Notes under the pieces: generated by a model
Database searches by the model: none
What the model saw: the letters and a program-made list of their open reading frames with translations, nothing else
Told to the model about the DNA's origin: nothing
NCBI GenBank assembly: GCA_021782815.1
Contig: JAJXUO010000005.1
Coordinates: 28,453-92,452 of the forward strand
DNA from: Pseudomonadota bacterium
GTDB lineage: Bacteria; Pseudomonadota; Alphaproteobacteria; Rhodospirillales; Magnetospirillaceae
DNA: 64,000 nt
Reading direction: 5' to 3'
Shown here: positions 24,152 through 32,657 of the stretch, piece by piece
How positions within the stretch are numbered: position 1 is the first letter of the stretch
Layout: every line of letters begins with the position of its first letter
Translations under genes and position numbers: made by a program

Positions 24152-26347
24152 TCAACCGGCCGTGGGTGGAGTGGCGGATGAAGCGGCTTCCGGAGCGCTG
24201 GCGGACCGCGCGGCGGTCTTGGCTCTGGCTTGCCGTTTCATCAACAGAGGCGTGCACATGTCATGATCGTGGTAGACCACCTGACAGTGCATGCAATAGA
24301 GACACTCATTGGGATTGATCTGGCCGTTGGGATGAATGGATTGCACCATGCAGTCCCGGGCGCATTTGGTGCATTCGAAGCCGCACTGCTTGCGCCGCTT
24401 CAGCCATTCGAACAGACGGCCACGGCCGGGAATGGCCAGCGCCGCCCCCAGCGGACAGATGTAGCGGCAATAGGCCCGCTCCACGAACAGGCCCGCCCCC
24501 AGGGCGATCACCGCCCACAGCACGAATTGCCATTCCCGCAGGAAATGCAGGAGCAACACGGTCTTGAAAGGCTCGATCTCGGCAAGGCGCTCGGCTGTCG
24601 CCACCGAATTCAGCGACACCCCGAACAAAGCCAAAAACACGATATATTTGAAGGCCCACAACCGTTCATGCCAGGCGAAGGGCAGCGTGATCTGACGCAA
24701 ACCCACCCGTTTGGCGATGGCCGACAGAATTTCCTGAATAGCCCCGAACGGGCACAGCCAACCGCAATAGGCCCCGCGCCCCCAGAACAGCAACGATACG
24801 GCGGTGGCGCACCACAGAATGAAAATCAGCGGCTCCAGCAGGAAGAAATCCCACGAGAAATGGGTCATCAGGGCATTGGCGAACGTAAAGATGTTCACCA
24901 CTGACAACTGCCCCCTGGCATAGCCACCGATCCAGACGGCGGTGAACAGCAGGTAGCCCATGCGCAAACGCTTGAACATCACCGGCCGCTTCACCAGCCA
25001 ATCCTGGAAAAAGAAAATCAGGGTCAGGATCGTCAACGCGGTCAGCAGGATGGCGATGTCCACCATGCGCCGGCTCCAGATGCCTTTCCACACCAGGGGG
25101 CGGCCGGAGGTTTCGGCGTCGATCGGGCCGGCCTCGGGCGCGGAGGCCGCGCGAGCCGCCTCGGTATGGACCATGGCGGGCGGCAGGCGGTAGTCCAGAG
25201 AAAAGCTGGTGAAGGCCTTTTCCCGCGCCCCCAGGGCCCGCTGCACCAGAAGGTCCAGCCGCCACGGTTTGGCCGGGTTGAAATCGACGCCTTTCGGCAC
25301 TTTGAACAGGCCGATTTCGGCAAAATCCGGCGCGCCTCCCGCCAGACTGCCCAGGCGGCGGTACAGTTTGTCGGTAAACCGCAGGCTGACGCCATCCTGA
25401 ATGAGCTGGATGCGGTCGAAAATTCCGCCGCGCACATAGCCCGACCCCCGGAAGGAATAGGCGCCGTTGGCGGCGATCAGAACCGCCTGCTGTCCCGGCT
25501 CCAACCACCGGGTCATGGCCTTGTAAACGTCCTCGCCCAACAGATTGCGGCCAATGACGGGCGGCGTCACCAGGGTGACGTAAAGGTCGATGAAGGTGCT
25601 CTCCGGAGCCACCGGGGCGGCGTAAAGATCGGGACCGGTGACGCCGTTCTTGCGAAAGGCGTCATCGACCTGAGCCTCCGTCAGCGACAGGCGGCGAACG
25701 GAGCCGTCGCCCAGCAGGGTCTGCCAATCCTTGGCGACGAACGGCACCTCCGCCAGACTGACCTTGCCTCCGGCGGCGGCGGCGGCGGAAAATCCGGCCA
25801 CGCCACGGGTCCGGGCCACCTGCAGGGCGGTGCGCAATAAGCCATCATCCACCACGATGGCGGTGACGGTGGCGCCGCTGATGACGTCGACCACCGGCCG
25901 CTTGGCCCCTTGCGCGGTCATCTCCAGAACGCTTTTGCCAACATAGCCCGACACGAAGTCGAACAATTTCTGGACGGGAATGCCCACCAGCAGAATCGGC
26001 TCGTGATGTTCCATCACCTTGGCGCCAACGATGACACCCTTGATGTTCATTCCCACCAGAACTTTGATCGGCTTGCCGGAATAGCCCGTATCGCTGGTTT
26101 CAAAGACATACCCGGCCAGAGCGGTGCCGTGATAGGCGGCGCGGGCAGCCGGTTTGCCTTCGACGGGGCCGAAGTGATCGGCGCCGGGGAACACCTCGGC
26201 GGGCTGCACATCGACTTTGTAGGCGCTGAACTGCGCCGCCGCCGCCGGAGACACATCCGCCAGCATGCCCATCAGCACGAAAAAGACCGTGAGAAGAACC
26301 GGATACATCAGTTTTTGCGGCAGGGAACGGCAAATGCGGGATGTCAT
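24152..26347 (-). CDS. nosR: NosR, membrane flavo-iron-sulfur protein for N2O reduction
   Basis: This 731-residue protein has an N-terminal signal/helix, a periplasmic FMN-binding domain (with the SGATVT flavinylation-type motif near residue 210), several membrane helices with CGWLCPFGA and CRYICPLGAALA, and a C-terminal cytoplasmic ferredoxin-like part (CGFECTKCARDC, CLYCMHC). It passes electrons to NosZ and is needed for nosZ expression and activity. ATG 26345-26347 has GGAGG at 8 nt. An FNR-type site lies about 90 bp upstream. Confidence 0.95.
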   Translation of the reverse strand: MTSRICRSLPQKLMYPVLLTVFFVLMGMLADVSPAAAAQFSAYKVDVQPAEVFPGADHFGPVEGKPAARAAYHGTALAGYVFETSDTGYSGKPIKVLVGMNIKGVIVGAKVMEHHEPILLVGIPVQKLFDFVSGYVGKSVLEMTAQGAKRPVVDVISGATVTAIVVDDGLLRTALQVARTRGVAGFSAAAAAGGKVSLAEVPFVAKDWQTLLGDGSVRRLSLTEAQVDDAFRKNGVTGPDLYAAPVAPESTFIDLYVTLVTPPVIGRNLLGEDVYKAMTRWLEPGQQAVLIAANGAYSFRGSGYVRGGIFDRIQLIQDGVSLRFTDKLYRRLGSLAGGAPDFAEIGLFKVPKGVDFNPAKPWRLDLLVQRALGAREKAFTSFSLDYRLPPAMVHTEAARAASAPEAGPIDAETSGRPLVWKGIWSRRMVDIAILLTALTILTLIFFFQDWLVKRPVMFKRLRMGYLLFTAVWIGGYARGQLSVVNIFTFANALMTHFSWDFFLLEPLIFILWCATAVSLLFWGRGAYCGWLCPFGAIQEILSAIAKRVGLRQITLPFAWHERLWAFKYIVFLALFGVSLNSVATAERLAEIEPFKTVLLLHFLREWQFVLWAVIALGAGLFVERAYCRYICPLGAALAIPGRGRLFEWLKRRKQCGFECTKCARDCMVQSIHPNGQINPNECLYCMHCQVVYHDHDMCTPLLMKRQARAKTAARSASAPEAASSATPPTAG

Positions 26348-26430
26348 CAAAAACCTCCGGGAACCGGACGCCGGTCCAGAACGGTTGGGGTGTCGTTTTG
26401 ATGACCCTATTGGTTTGATGGAAACGAACA

Positions 26431-26444
26431 TTGACGATTGTCAA
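26431..26444 (-). promoter_or_regulatory. FNR/NNR box upstream of nosR
   Basis: TTGAC-gatt-GTCAA is a perfect inverted repeat. Centred at 26437.5, it would place a class II start (+1) near 26396, 49 nt before the nosR ATG. This fits activation of the nosRZDFYL-tatA operon under low oxygen or NO. Confidence 0.85.
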
Positions 26445-26544
26445 TTATTGATCAGCGTTTTGCGCCGGGATCGCATCACGGTCCCATCCCGTCGGCGCAA
26501 AATCTCCGCAGAAATGGCGCGCCGGCCACTCATCTGAAACGCGA

Positions 26545-26581
26545 AAAGGCGGGAAACCGAAAAATCCGGTTTCCCGCCTTT
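26545..26581. terminator. Intrinsic terminator between nosX and nosR
   Basis: A 15-bp perfect stem, AAAGGCGGGAAACCG with CGGTTTCCCGCCTTT, encloses a 7-nt loop; A/T-rich arms at both ends allow use in either direction. It separates nosX (ends 26639) from the nosR promoter. Confidence 0.85.
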
Positions 26582-26638
26582 GAAAATGATTCCGCCTCCC
26601 CTCGCGTGTCCGGTCGGGCCGCGCCGATGCCGGTGGTT

Positions 26639-27640
26639 CTACGCCTCCAGTTCGGTGATGACGTTGCCGTCGTCGACGAAATAGGCGGTGCCCCCGCCGA
26701 CGGCCCGCATCACGGCGGCCGCCTGATCACGCGGCACCACCGACAAGGCGGTGGACAAGGCATCGGCCGCCAGACCGGTCCGCGTCACCACCGTGACCTG
26801 GGCGGCGTAATGCGCCGAGCGGCCGGTTGAGGGAATGAACAGATGGTTAAAGCGTCCGGCCGGATCGAAGACCGTGCCATAGCCGCCGGAACTTCCCACC
26901 GCTTTGTCCACCAGCGCGATGTCCTTCAGCGACTGATCGGGAGCGCGAGGATTGGCCAGACCGACCCGCCAGGGCCGGCCATCGGCGTGCGGCCCCAGGG
27001 CGACGGCTTTGTCCAGCTGGACCAGAACGTTGCGCATCCCGCGCGCGCGCAGTAAGGCCGCCACCTTATCGGTAGCGTACCCGCGCGCGATGCCGTCCAG
27101 GGTGATTCTCATGCCCGGCGGCATCTCGATCCGATCGGTATCGAAGCGCACCTTGCGGTAGTCGATGGTGCGGATGGCGGCGGCAATGGCGGCATCGGAC
27201 GGACCGTTGGGATCGGCGCCCGCCCGTGCGAAATGTCCGGCATAAAGATCCCACAGAGGTTGAACCGTGACGTCGAAGGCGCCATTGCTGGCCACACTGT
27301 AACGTTGCGCCTCGGCCAGCACCTGAACCAGGTCGAGTGGCGGCAGATCGAGCCGCCCTGCGGCGTTCAGCCGGCACAGGGCCGAGCCCGGCCGATACAG
27401 GCTCAAAACGGCTTCCAGACGCTGAATTTCACCAACGCAATCGGCCAGCAGGGCTTTCGCCTCCGCCTCATCGGAATGATAGAGCGAAATACTGGAACGC
27501 GCCCCCAGGGCGAACCCCTGCCACTGATACAATCTGGTCTCGGACGCCACGGCAGGACGGCTCGCAAACGGTATCAAAGGCAGGCCGGCAACGGACGCCA
27601 AAATAGCGACCGCCCGGCGGCGGCTGACGTTTCCGGACAT
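26639..27640 (-). CDS. nosX: NosX, ApbE-type FAD:protein FMN transferase
   Basis: This 333-residue protein has a Tat-type signal (NVSRRRAVAIL), then ApbE family segments: FALGARSSISLYH, AFDVTVQPLWDLY, ITLDGIARGYATDK and GLAADALSTALSV (Mg/FAD-binding region). It attaches FMN covalently to NosR in the periplasm. The ATG at 27638-27640 follows AGGAG. It is transcribed alone, with its own FNR box upstream and a terminator downstream. One usual glycine-rich segment reads QLDKAVALG here, as in some NosX proteins. Confidence 0.9.
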   Translation of the reverse strand: MSGNVSRRRAVAILASVAGLPLIPFASRPAVASETRLYQWQGFALGARSSISLYHSDEAEAKALLADCVGEIQRLEAVLSLYRPGSALCRLNAAGRLDLPPLDLVQVLAEAQRYSVASNGAFDVTVQPLWDLYAGHFARAGADPNGPSDAAIAAAIRTIDYRKVRFDTDRIEMPPGMRITLDGIARGYATDKVAALLRARGMRNVLVQLDKAVALGPHADGRPWRVGLANPRAPDQSLKDIALVDKAVGSSGGYGTVFDPAGRFNHLFIPSTGRSAHYAAQVTVVTRTGLAADALSTALSVVPRDQAAAVMRAVGGGTAYFVDDGNVITELEA

Positions 27641-27705
27641 CGCGATATTTCTCCTGCGGCTGCATTTTCCAACCATCACTAAAGCATGCGGACCGAGCCA
27701 CGAAA

Positions 27706-27719
27706 TTGACGCCCGTCAA
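27706..27719 (-). promoter_or_regulatory. FNR/NNR box upstream of nosX
   Basis: TTGAC-gccc-GTCAA is a perfect inverted repeat centred at 27712.5. A class II start would lie near 27671, about 31 nt before nosX. Confidence 0.8.
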
Positions 27720-27826
27720 TAATGCGGGGCAAAGATGAGCTCTGGTTCAAGGCGGCACACCTGAAAAATGATCCCCGCCGCGTCCGCATCCCATGCGAAA
27801 AGGGGTCCGGTTTTTGACAAATCGGC

Positions 27827-27840
27827 TTGATCAACGTCAA
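27827..27840 (+). promoter_or_regulatory. FNR/NNR box upstream of the porin gene
   Basis: TTGAT-caac-GTCAA is one base from a perfect palindrome (centre 27833.5). A class II start near 27875 would leave a leader of about 112 nt before the porin ATG at 27987. Together with the site at 27706-27719, the divergent nosX and porin genes each have their own box. Confidence 0.75.
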
Positions 27841-27986
27841 AGACGCTCCTCCCCCCTCTATTAATGTCTCCCTAGAAATAAGAGGGAAATATGCCTCCTT
27901 GTTATTTCGCAAAGACTTCGGGCCCGGCGTCTGCCGGGCGGGGACCGCGCCGGCACAGTGGGATCCGGCGCCAGGAGGATTGAAGC

Positions 27987-29336
27987 ATGATGCCTAGCAA
28001 AAGACATTCCTTGCGGCGGACGCTGCTGGCCGCCACCGCCACGGCGGCGATGCTGGCGATGGCCGGACAGGCCCAGGCCGACGACGGCGCCAGCCTGGCC
28101 GACGAACTGGGCCAGGCCGTGACCCAGGGCACCCCCAGCATCCAGGTGCGGCCGCGCTATGAGGTGGTGCAGCAGCAGAACAAGGCCGAGGCCCAGGCCG
28201 CCACGGTGCAGACCCTGGTGGGCTACAGCACCAAGCCGCTGGACGGCTTCGGCGCCACCGTGCAGTTCATCGACGTTTCGGTGCTGAACTCCACCGGGAA
28301 CTACAATGTGCCGGTCTGGTACGCCCAGAACACCCATACCGCCTTCGCCGGCAATCATCCCCGTTACGCCAATATCGCCGATCCGGCGGGCGACAACGTC
28401 AACCAGGCCTTCCTCAGCTACGAGGGCTACAACACCCGTCTGGCCGCCGGCCGCCAGATCATCGAGCTGGATGACGAGCGTTTCGTCGGCAATGTCGGCT
28501 TCCGCCAGAACATGCAAACCTTCGACGCCGTCAGCGTGGTCAATAAAAGCCTGCCCGACATCAAGATCTTCGGCGCCTATCTGTGGGGCCTGAAGGATAT
28601 CGAAAACCAGCAGGTGGATCAGAACTCCTATCTGGCCGAGGCCAACTGGACCAAATTCAAGGCCCTGCAGGTGGATGCCTTCGGCTACTGGTACGGCAAC
28701 CAATCCGATCAGACCTACGCCTATCTGCCGGGCGCGGCGGGCTGCTACATCACCACCACGCCGGGTTCGTGCAACAGCGCCACCTATGGCGGCCGTCTGC
28801 ACGGCAGCTTCGACCTGCCCGCCGCCGTCAAACTGGCCTATGTGGGCGAACTGGCCCATCAGGGCTCCTACGACGGCGGCGCGTCGACCATCGACGCCGA
28901 TTACAGCCACGAAGGCGCCAAGGTGAGCTGGCACGGCTTCGGGCTGGCCGGCGACTACATGGTGATGGGCTCCAACAACGGCCTTTACGGCTTCCAAACG
29001 CCGCTGGCCACCAAGCACGCCTTCAACGGCTGGGCGGAAATGTTCCTGACCACCCCGAAGGAAGGCCTGCGCAGCGCCTACGGCACCGCCACCGCCAAAC
29101 TGTTCGGCGTCGACCTGCTGGCCCGCTACTACAGCTTCCGCTCCGACTACCAGAACAAGGATCTGGGCCACGAATGGGATCTGTCGGCCACCTATCCCCT
29201 GAACCAGCACATCAACGGCGGCGTGCAGTTCGCCAAATATCACGCCAGCAACGGCGGCTTCGCCGACACCAGCAGCGGCGGCGGCACCCTGGCCAACACC
29301 GACGCCATGTGGGCCTTCGTCACCGTGGGCTTCTAA
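27987..29336 (+). CDS. Outer-membrane beta-barrel porin, alginate-export-like
   Basis: This 449-residue protein has a signal peptide (residues 1 to about 32, ending GQAQA), alternating beta strands throughout, and a C-terminal Phe (WAFVTVGF) that serves as the BAM recognition signal. Segments such as YNTRLAAGRQIIELDDERFV and MQTFDAVSVVNKS resemble alginate-export-type barrels. AGGAGG precedes ATG 27987. Its FNR box and its place beside nos genes suggest induction during denitrification, perhaps for nitrate/nitrite or small-anion passage; that is inference. Its TAA stop is the first base pair of a 174-bp repeat. Confidence 0.8.
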   Translation: MMPSKRHSLRRTLLAATATAAMLAMAGQAQADDGASLADELGQAVTQGTPSIQVRPRYEVVQQQNKAEAQAATVQTLVGYSTKPLDGFGATVQFIDVSVLNSTGNYNVPVWYAQNTHTAFAGNHPRYANIADPAGDNVNQAFLSYEGYNTRLAAGRQIIELDDERFVGNVGFRQNMQTFDAVSVVNKSLPDIKIFGAYLWGLKDIENQQVDQNSYLAEANWTKFKALQVDAFGYWYGNQSDQTYAYLPGAAGCYITTTPGSCNSATYGGRLHGSFDLPAAVKLAYVGELAHQGSYDGGASTIDADYSHEGAKVSWHGFGLAGDYMVMGSNNGLYGFQTPLATKHAFNGWAEMFLTTPKEGLRSAYGTATAKLFGVDLLARYYSFRSDYQNKDLGHEWDLSATYPLNQHINGGVQFAKYHASNGGFADTSSGGGTLANTDAMWAFVTVGF

Positions 29337-29509
29337 TACCAAATTGCAGTGATCGGAACCGATCACTGCACCCTCATACGCCGGGCGGGTTTCTCCGAAA
29401 CCCTTGGCGTCGTGCCTGATGGCGCGCTTTGCCTCACCGCGCCATCAGGCGCGCGTCGCCTTGCTCCTAACCGGCGTCGCGATGAGTCAAACTCATCGCG
29501 ACTTGGTAT
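29336..29509. repeat. 174-bp dispersed multi-hairpin repeat, full copy (orientation A)
   Basis: This copy has ends ATACCAA...TTGGTAT (7-bp terminal inverted repeats). It contains four hairpins: gcagtgatcgg/ccgatcactgc (loop aa), gggtttc/gaaaccc, cctgatggcgcg/cgcgccatcagg, and cgcgatgagt/actcatcgcg. A near-identical copy of the same length lies in reverse orientation at 61229-61402. The porin stop codon TAA (29334-29336) overlaps its first base. No clear target duplication and no real ORF were seen, so it is a MITE-like or BIME-like element. Confidence 0.9.
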
Positions 29510-29518
29510 AAATCCGGC

Positions 29519-29554
29519 GGGGCTTCCGGGCGCAAGGGTCCGGAAGCCCCTTTT
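29519..29554 (+). terminator. Intrinsic terminator after the porin
   Basis: GGGGCTTCCGG (29519-29529) pairs with CCGGAAGCCCC (29540-29550), followed by TTTT. It ends rightward transcription before the convergent mobA gene. Confidence 0.85.
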
Positions 29555-29557
29555 CCA

Positions 29558-30697
29558 TCAGGCCGGCCAGCCCCGCCACCAGCGCCACAGCGCCGCCGGG
29601 CGGGGAGGCAGCAGGGCGCACTGGCCGCCGCAAAAGGCCAGCCAGGCATCGAGCCGGGTGATGGAGACGGTGGTCAGCAGCGGCAGCCCTTCGGCCATCA
29701 CCGCCATCATGTCATCGGCCAGGCCCTCGCCATCGGCTTCCAGCGGCCCGAACTTGTTGACCAGCACCGGCCGCTGCCGCAGCCGCAACGCCCGGCGCAA
29801 TGCTTCCGAGGCGGCGCTCACCCCCCAGGGATCGACGGCGCAGCCGCCGAAACGCCCCAGATCCTGCATCAAGGGGAAACTCTCCCCGGTATCCACCGCC
29901 AGCATGCGCACCGTGCCGGGCGCGCTGCCGGCGCTTTTCCCGCCCTGTTGCAGCAGGCCGCCGGGCCGCGCTCCCGCCTGGCGCAAGCGGGCGGCGAAGG
30001 CGGCCAGCAGGGCGTGCCCCGACTGCCCTTGCGCCAGCAGCACCGCTCCGGCCACAGCCCCCTGACGGCCGGCCAGGGCCTGGGCCGCCGCCAGATCGGC
30101 CGGATGGTTGACGTTGAAGAAGGGATCCACCGGCTCGGTCGGCCAGACCGCCTCGGCGGCGCCGCAGCGCTCGGCCCAGCCGGTCATGCGCCGCCCGCCC
30201 TCCTCCATCACGAAGCGGCGCAGATCCCGCCGCAACGACACCGACCACAACCCCGCCACCGCATGGCGGCTGCCGCCCGAGGCGGCCACGGCGGCGGGCC
30301 GCCCGCTCCGCGCCACCGCCGCCGCCAGCCGGGGCAGCAGGTCGCCGGGCAGGAAGGGGGTATCGCACGGCGCCGTCAGCAGCCAGGCCAGACCCTGCGC
30401 CGCCGCCCAGTCCAGGCCGGTGAGCAGGCCGGAGAGAGGCCCCAGCCCCGGCACGGCATCGGCCAGCACCGGCAGGCCGAGATCGGCGAAGCGGGCCGCC
30501 GGGCCGTTGGCGCTCAAGGCCAGAACGATGCCCTGCCCCGCCAGATTTTCCAGAAGCCCGGTGAGAATGGCCTGCCCGGCCACGCCGTGACGGCCCTTGT
30601 CGCCGCCGCCCATGCGCCGCGCCTGGCCGCCGGCCAGGATCAGCCCGGCGCAGCAGGCCGCCGCATCGAACAGCGGATCAGTGTCGGCAAAGGGCAT
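29558..30697 (-). CDS. mobA: MobA-DUF2478 fusion: molybdopterin guanylyltransferase with C-terminal NTPase-like domain
   Basis: This 379-residue protein is longer than MobA alone (about 200). Residues about 15-210 are MobA: LILAGGQARRMGGGDKG, GLGPLSGLLTGLDWAAAQG, TAPCDTPF and FNVNHPADLAA. These mark attachment of GMP to molybdopterin. Residues about 220-370 match DUF2478: GGLLQQGGK, then VLVNKFGPLEADGEGLADDM, LLTTVSITRLDAWLAFCGG and a final LPPRP. DUF2478 proteins usually occur as separate genes near molybdenum loci. The gene overlaps moaE by 20 bp. The role of the second domain is unknown; an NTP-dependent aid to Mo-cofactor handling is a guess. Confidence 0.85.
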   Translation of the reverse strand: MPFADTDPLFDAAACCAGLILAGGQARRMGGGDKGRHGVAGQAILTGLLENLAGQGIVLALSANGPAARFADLGLPVLADAVPGLGPLSGLLTGLDWAAAQGLAWLLTAPCDTPFLPGDLLPRLAAAVARSGRPAAVAASGGSRHAVAGLWSVSLRRDLRRFVMEEGGRRMTGWAERCGAAEAVWPTEPVDPFFNVNHPADLAAAQALAGRQGAVAGAVLLAQGQSGHALLAAFAARLRQAGARPGGLLQQGGKSAGSAPGTVRMLAVDTGESFPLMQDLGRFGGCAVDPWGVSAASEALRRALRLRQRPVLVNKFGPLEADGEGLADDMMAVMAEGLPLLTTVSITRLDAWLAFCGGQCALLPPRPAALWRWWRGWPA

Positions 30698-31121
30698 GAC
30701 CCTGCACCCAGGCGCTGTCGCCGTCGTGATAATGCTCCTGTTTCCAGATGGGCGCGCGGTGCTTGATCTCCTCGATCAGGAAGCGGCAGGCCTGGAAGCG
30801 ATTGTCTCGCTGCGGCGAGCCCACGGCGATGACGATGCTGATCCCCCCCACCGCCAACCGGCCCTTGAAATGCTCCAGCCACAGGCTGAGGCCATCCCCC
30901 CAGCGGGCGCGGGCCTCACCGGTCAGCTGGAGGAAGCCGCGCAGGGCCAGGGCGTCGTAAACGTCGTAGCTCACCCCGCGCACGGCCCGCCCCTGGTTGA
31001 GATCGCGCACCTGGCCGACGAAGCTGGTGACCGCGCCGTTGCCGGGCCCGGCCACGAAGCGCAGCGCCGCCTCCACCGACAGGGCCTCGCCGGAAATGGC
31101 GCAATGGATTCCGTCCGCCAT
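30678..31121 (-). CDS. moaE: MoaE, molybdopterin synthase large subunit
   Basis: This 147-residue protein has GAVTSFVGQVRDLNQG, SYDVYDALALRGF, ISIVIAVGSPQRDNRFQACR and IEEIKHRAPIWKQEH, all conserved in MoaE, including the Lys residues of the active site. With MoaD it converts cyclic pyranopterin monophosphate to molybdopterin. The ATG at 31119-31121 is preferred over an upstream Met that lies in moaD. It overlaps mobA at its 3' end. Confidence 0.93.
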   Translation of the reverse strand: MADGIHCAISGEALSVEAALRFVAGPGNGAVTSFVGQVRDLNQGRAVRGVSYDVYDALALRGFLQLTGEARARWGDGLSLWLEHFKGRLAVGGISIVIAVGSPQRDNRFQACRFLIEEIKHRAPIWKQEHYHDGDSAWVQGHALCRH

Positions 31122-31123
31122 GA

Positions 31124-31387
31124 TCAGCCTCCGCACACCGGCGGCAGCACCGCCAATCCCTGGCGTCCGGCCAGCGCGGCCTCCTCGTCCAGAACCTCGT
31201 TGGCGTCGGCGAAGGCCGAGCGCTCCACCAGACCATCGTCGCCGGCGGCGGGATGGAGAGCGCGCAAATGCACCTTCAAGGCGGCGCGCAAATGACGCAC
31301 GCGGGCATCGTCGGGCAGGATGAAAGTCAGGTCGCTTTGCGCCACCTGGCCACGAAAGGCGCCGAAAACGGCTAATCGGATCTGCAT
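31124..31387 (-). CDS. moaD: MoaD, molybdopterin synthase sulfur carrier
   Basis: This 87-residue ubiquitin-like protein ends LPPVCGG; the C-terminal Gly-Gly is thiocarboxylated to carry sulfur to MoaE. The sequence EEAALAGRQGLAVLPPV before it is typical. ATG at 31385-31387 begins MQIRLAVFGAFRG; a longer frame starts inside moeA. It lies 2 bp from moaE. Confidence 0.93.
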   Translation of the reverse strand: MQIRLAVFGAFRGQVAQSDLTFILPDDARVRHLRAALKVHLRALHPAAGDDGLVERSAFADANEVLDEEAALAGRQGLAVLPPVCGG

Positions 31388-31394
31388 GCGGTCC

Positions 31395-32657
31395 TCACGC
31401 CACGGTTTGCGGAAAGGCGGGGTAAAAATCCACCAGATGGCCGGATTCCAGCTCGGCACAGCTCTCGTCCCAGGCCACCCAGCCATTGGCGGCCAGCATG
31501 GGACGGATGCGGAAGGATTCCTGTCCGGGCAGAATCTCCACCCGGGGCGTGCCGCCGCCGCCGATGGACAGCGCCGCCTTCAGAAACACCGTATAGCCCG
31601 GCTTGACCGCATGGGAGCGGGCCAGCGGCAGCCGCCAGGGCCGCTCCGGCGCCAGCCCCAGACGGGCGCGCAGCAGCGGCACCACGAAAAAGCGGAACCC
31701 CACCGCCGCCGAAATGGGATTGCCCGGCAGGCCGAAGAAGGGAACGCCTCCCGGCAGCAGGGCGAACAGCACCGGCTTGCCGGGCCGGATGGCCACGCGG
31801 TGGAACAGAATGTCCGCCCCCACATCGGCCAGGGCGGCGGGTACGAAATCGAACTCGCCCTTGGACACCGCGCCGGTGGACAGCACCATCTGCCCCGGCC
31901 GGTTGCGGGCCATGAGGGTGCGCAGGGCCTCGGCGAAGGCGGCGCGGGTATCGGGCACCTGCCCGCCCTCCTCGATCTCCCCACCCCAGAGCCGCGCCGC
32001 CGTGCGCAGATAGGGGCTGTTGACGTTGAAGATGGCATCGCCGCCGGGTGCTTCGCCCGCCGAGGCGGCGGTCACCGGCCGCACCTCGTCGCCGGTGGCC
32101 AGCACCGTCAGCAGCGGCGGCGCCGCCACCTCGAGCCGTCCCACGCCCAGGGCGGCCAGGGCCATGACCTGATGCGGCGTGAGGTGCTCGCCCGCCGTCA
32201 CCAGGGCGTCGCCCGGCGTGAAATCCTCGCCCCGGCGGCGGATATGGGCGCCGGGACGGGGCGGCGCCGTCAGGGTGACGGCCCGGGCCACGCCGTCGCC
32301 GTCGCGCTCCACCGTCACATTTTCGATGGGCACCACCGTATCGGGGCCGGGCGGCAGGGCGGCGCCGGTCATGATCTGCACCACGGTCCCCGGCCGCCAC
32401 AGGGTGGGACCGCCGCCGGCGGCGGCCACCGCCGCCACCGGCAGGCGGAGCGGCTGTTCCGGCCGGGCCGCGGCGGCATCGGCGGCGGCCAGGGCGAAAC
32501 CGTCCATGGCGGAATTATCGAACGACGGCACGGAAAATCCCGCCGCCACCGGAGCGGCGGCCACCCGGCCCACCGCCTCGTCCAGCGGCAGCGTCAGCGC
32601 CTTGGCGCAACCGGCATGGGCCAGCAGCAGCGCTTTAGCGTGGGCGTACGGAATCAT
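31395..32657 (-). CDS. moeA: MoeA, molybdopterin molybdenumtransferase
   Basis: This 420-residue protein has FSVPSFDNSAMDGFAL near residue 43, VVPIENV, the AIFNVNSPYL segment, STGAVSKGEFDFVP (usual form SGGVSxGxYD, so slightly divergent) and GLPGNPISA. It inserts molybdate into adenylylated molybdopterin. Its 5' end overlaps the moaC-mogA fusion by 23 bp, so all the cofactor genes here form one operon. Confidence 0.93.
   Translation of the reverse strand: MIPYAHAKALLLAHAGCAKALTLPLDEAVGRVAAAPVAAGFSVPSFDNSAMDGFALAAADAAAARPEQPLRLPVAAVAAAGGGPTLWRPGTVVQIMTGAALPPGPDTVVPIENVTVERDGDGVARAVTLTAPPRPGAHIRRRGEDFTPGDALVTAGEHLTPHQVMALAALGVGRLEVAAPPLLTVLATGDEVRPVTAASAGEAPGGDAIFNVNSPYLRTAARLWGGEIEEGGQVPDTRAAFAEALRTLMARNRPGQMVLSTGAVSKGEFDFVPAALADVGADILFHRVAIRPGKPVLFALLPGGVPFFGLPGNPISAAVGFRFFVVPLLRARLGLAPERPWRLPLARSHAVKPGYTVFLKAALSIGGGGTPRVEILPGQESFRIRPMLAANGWVAWDESCAELESGHLVDFYPAFPQTVA

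Noticed and set aside
29349..29520. Possible small protein encoded by the dispersed repeat
   Set aside because: The frame is open in both full copies, but the copies are almost identical so this carries no selection signal, and the truncated copies do not keep it.
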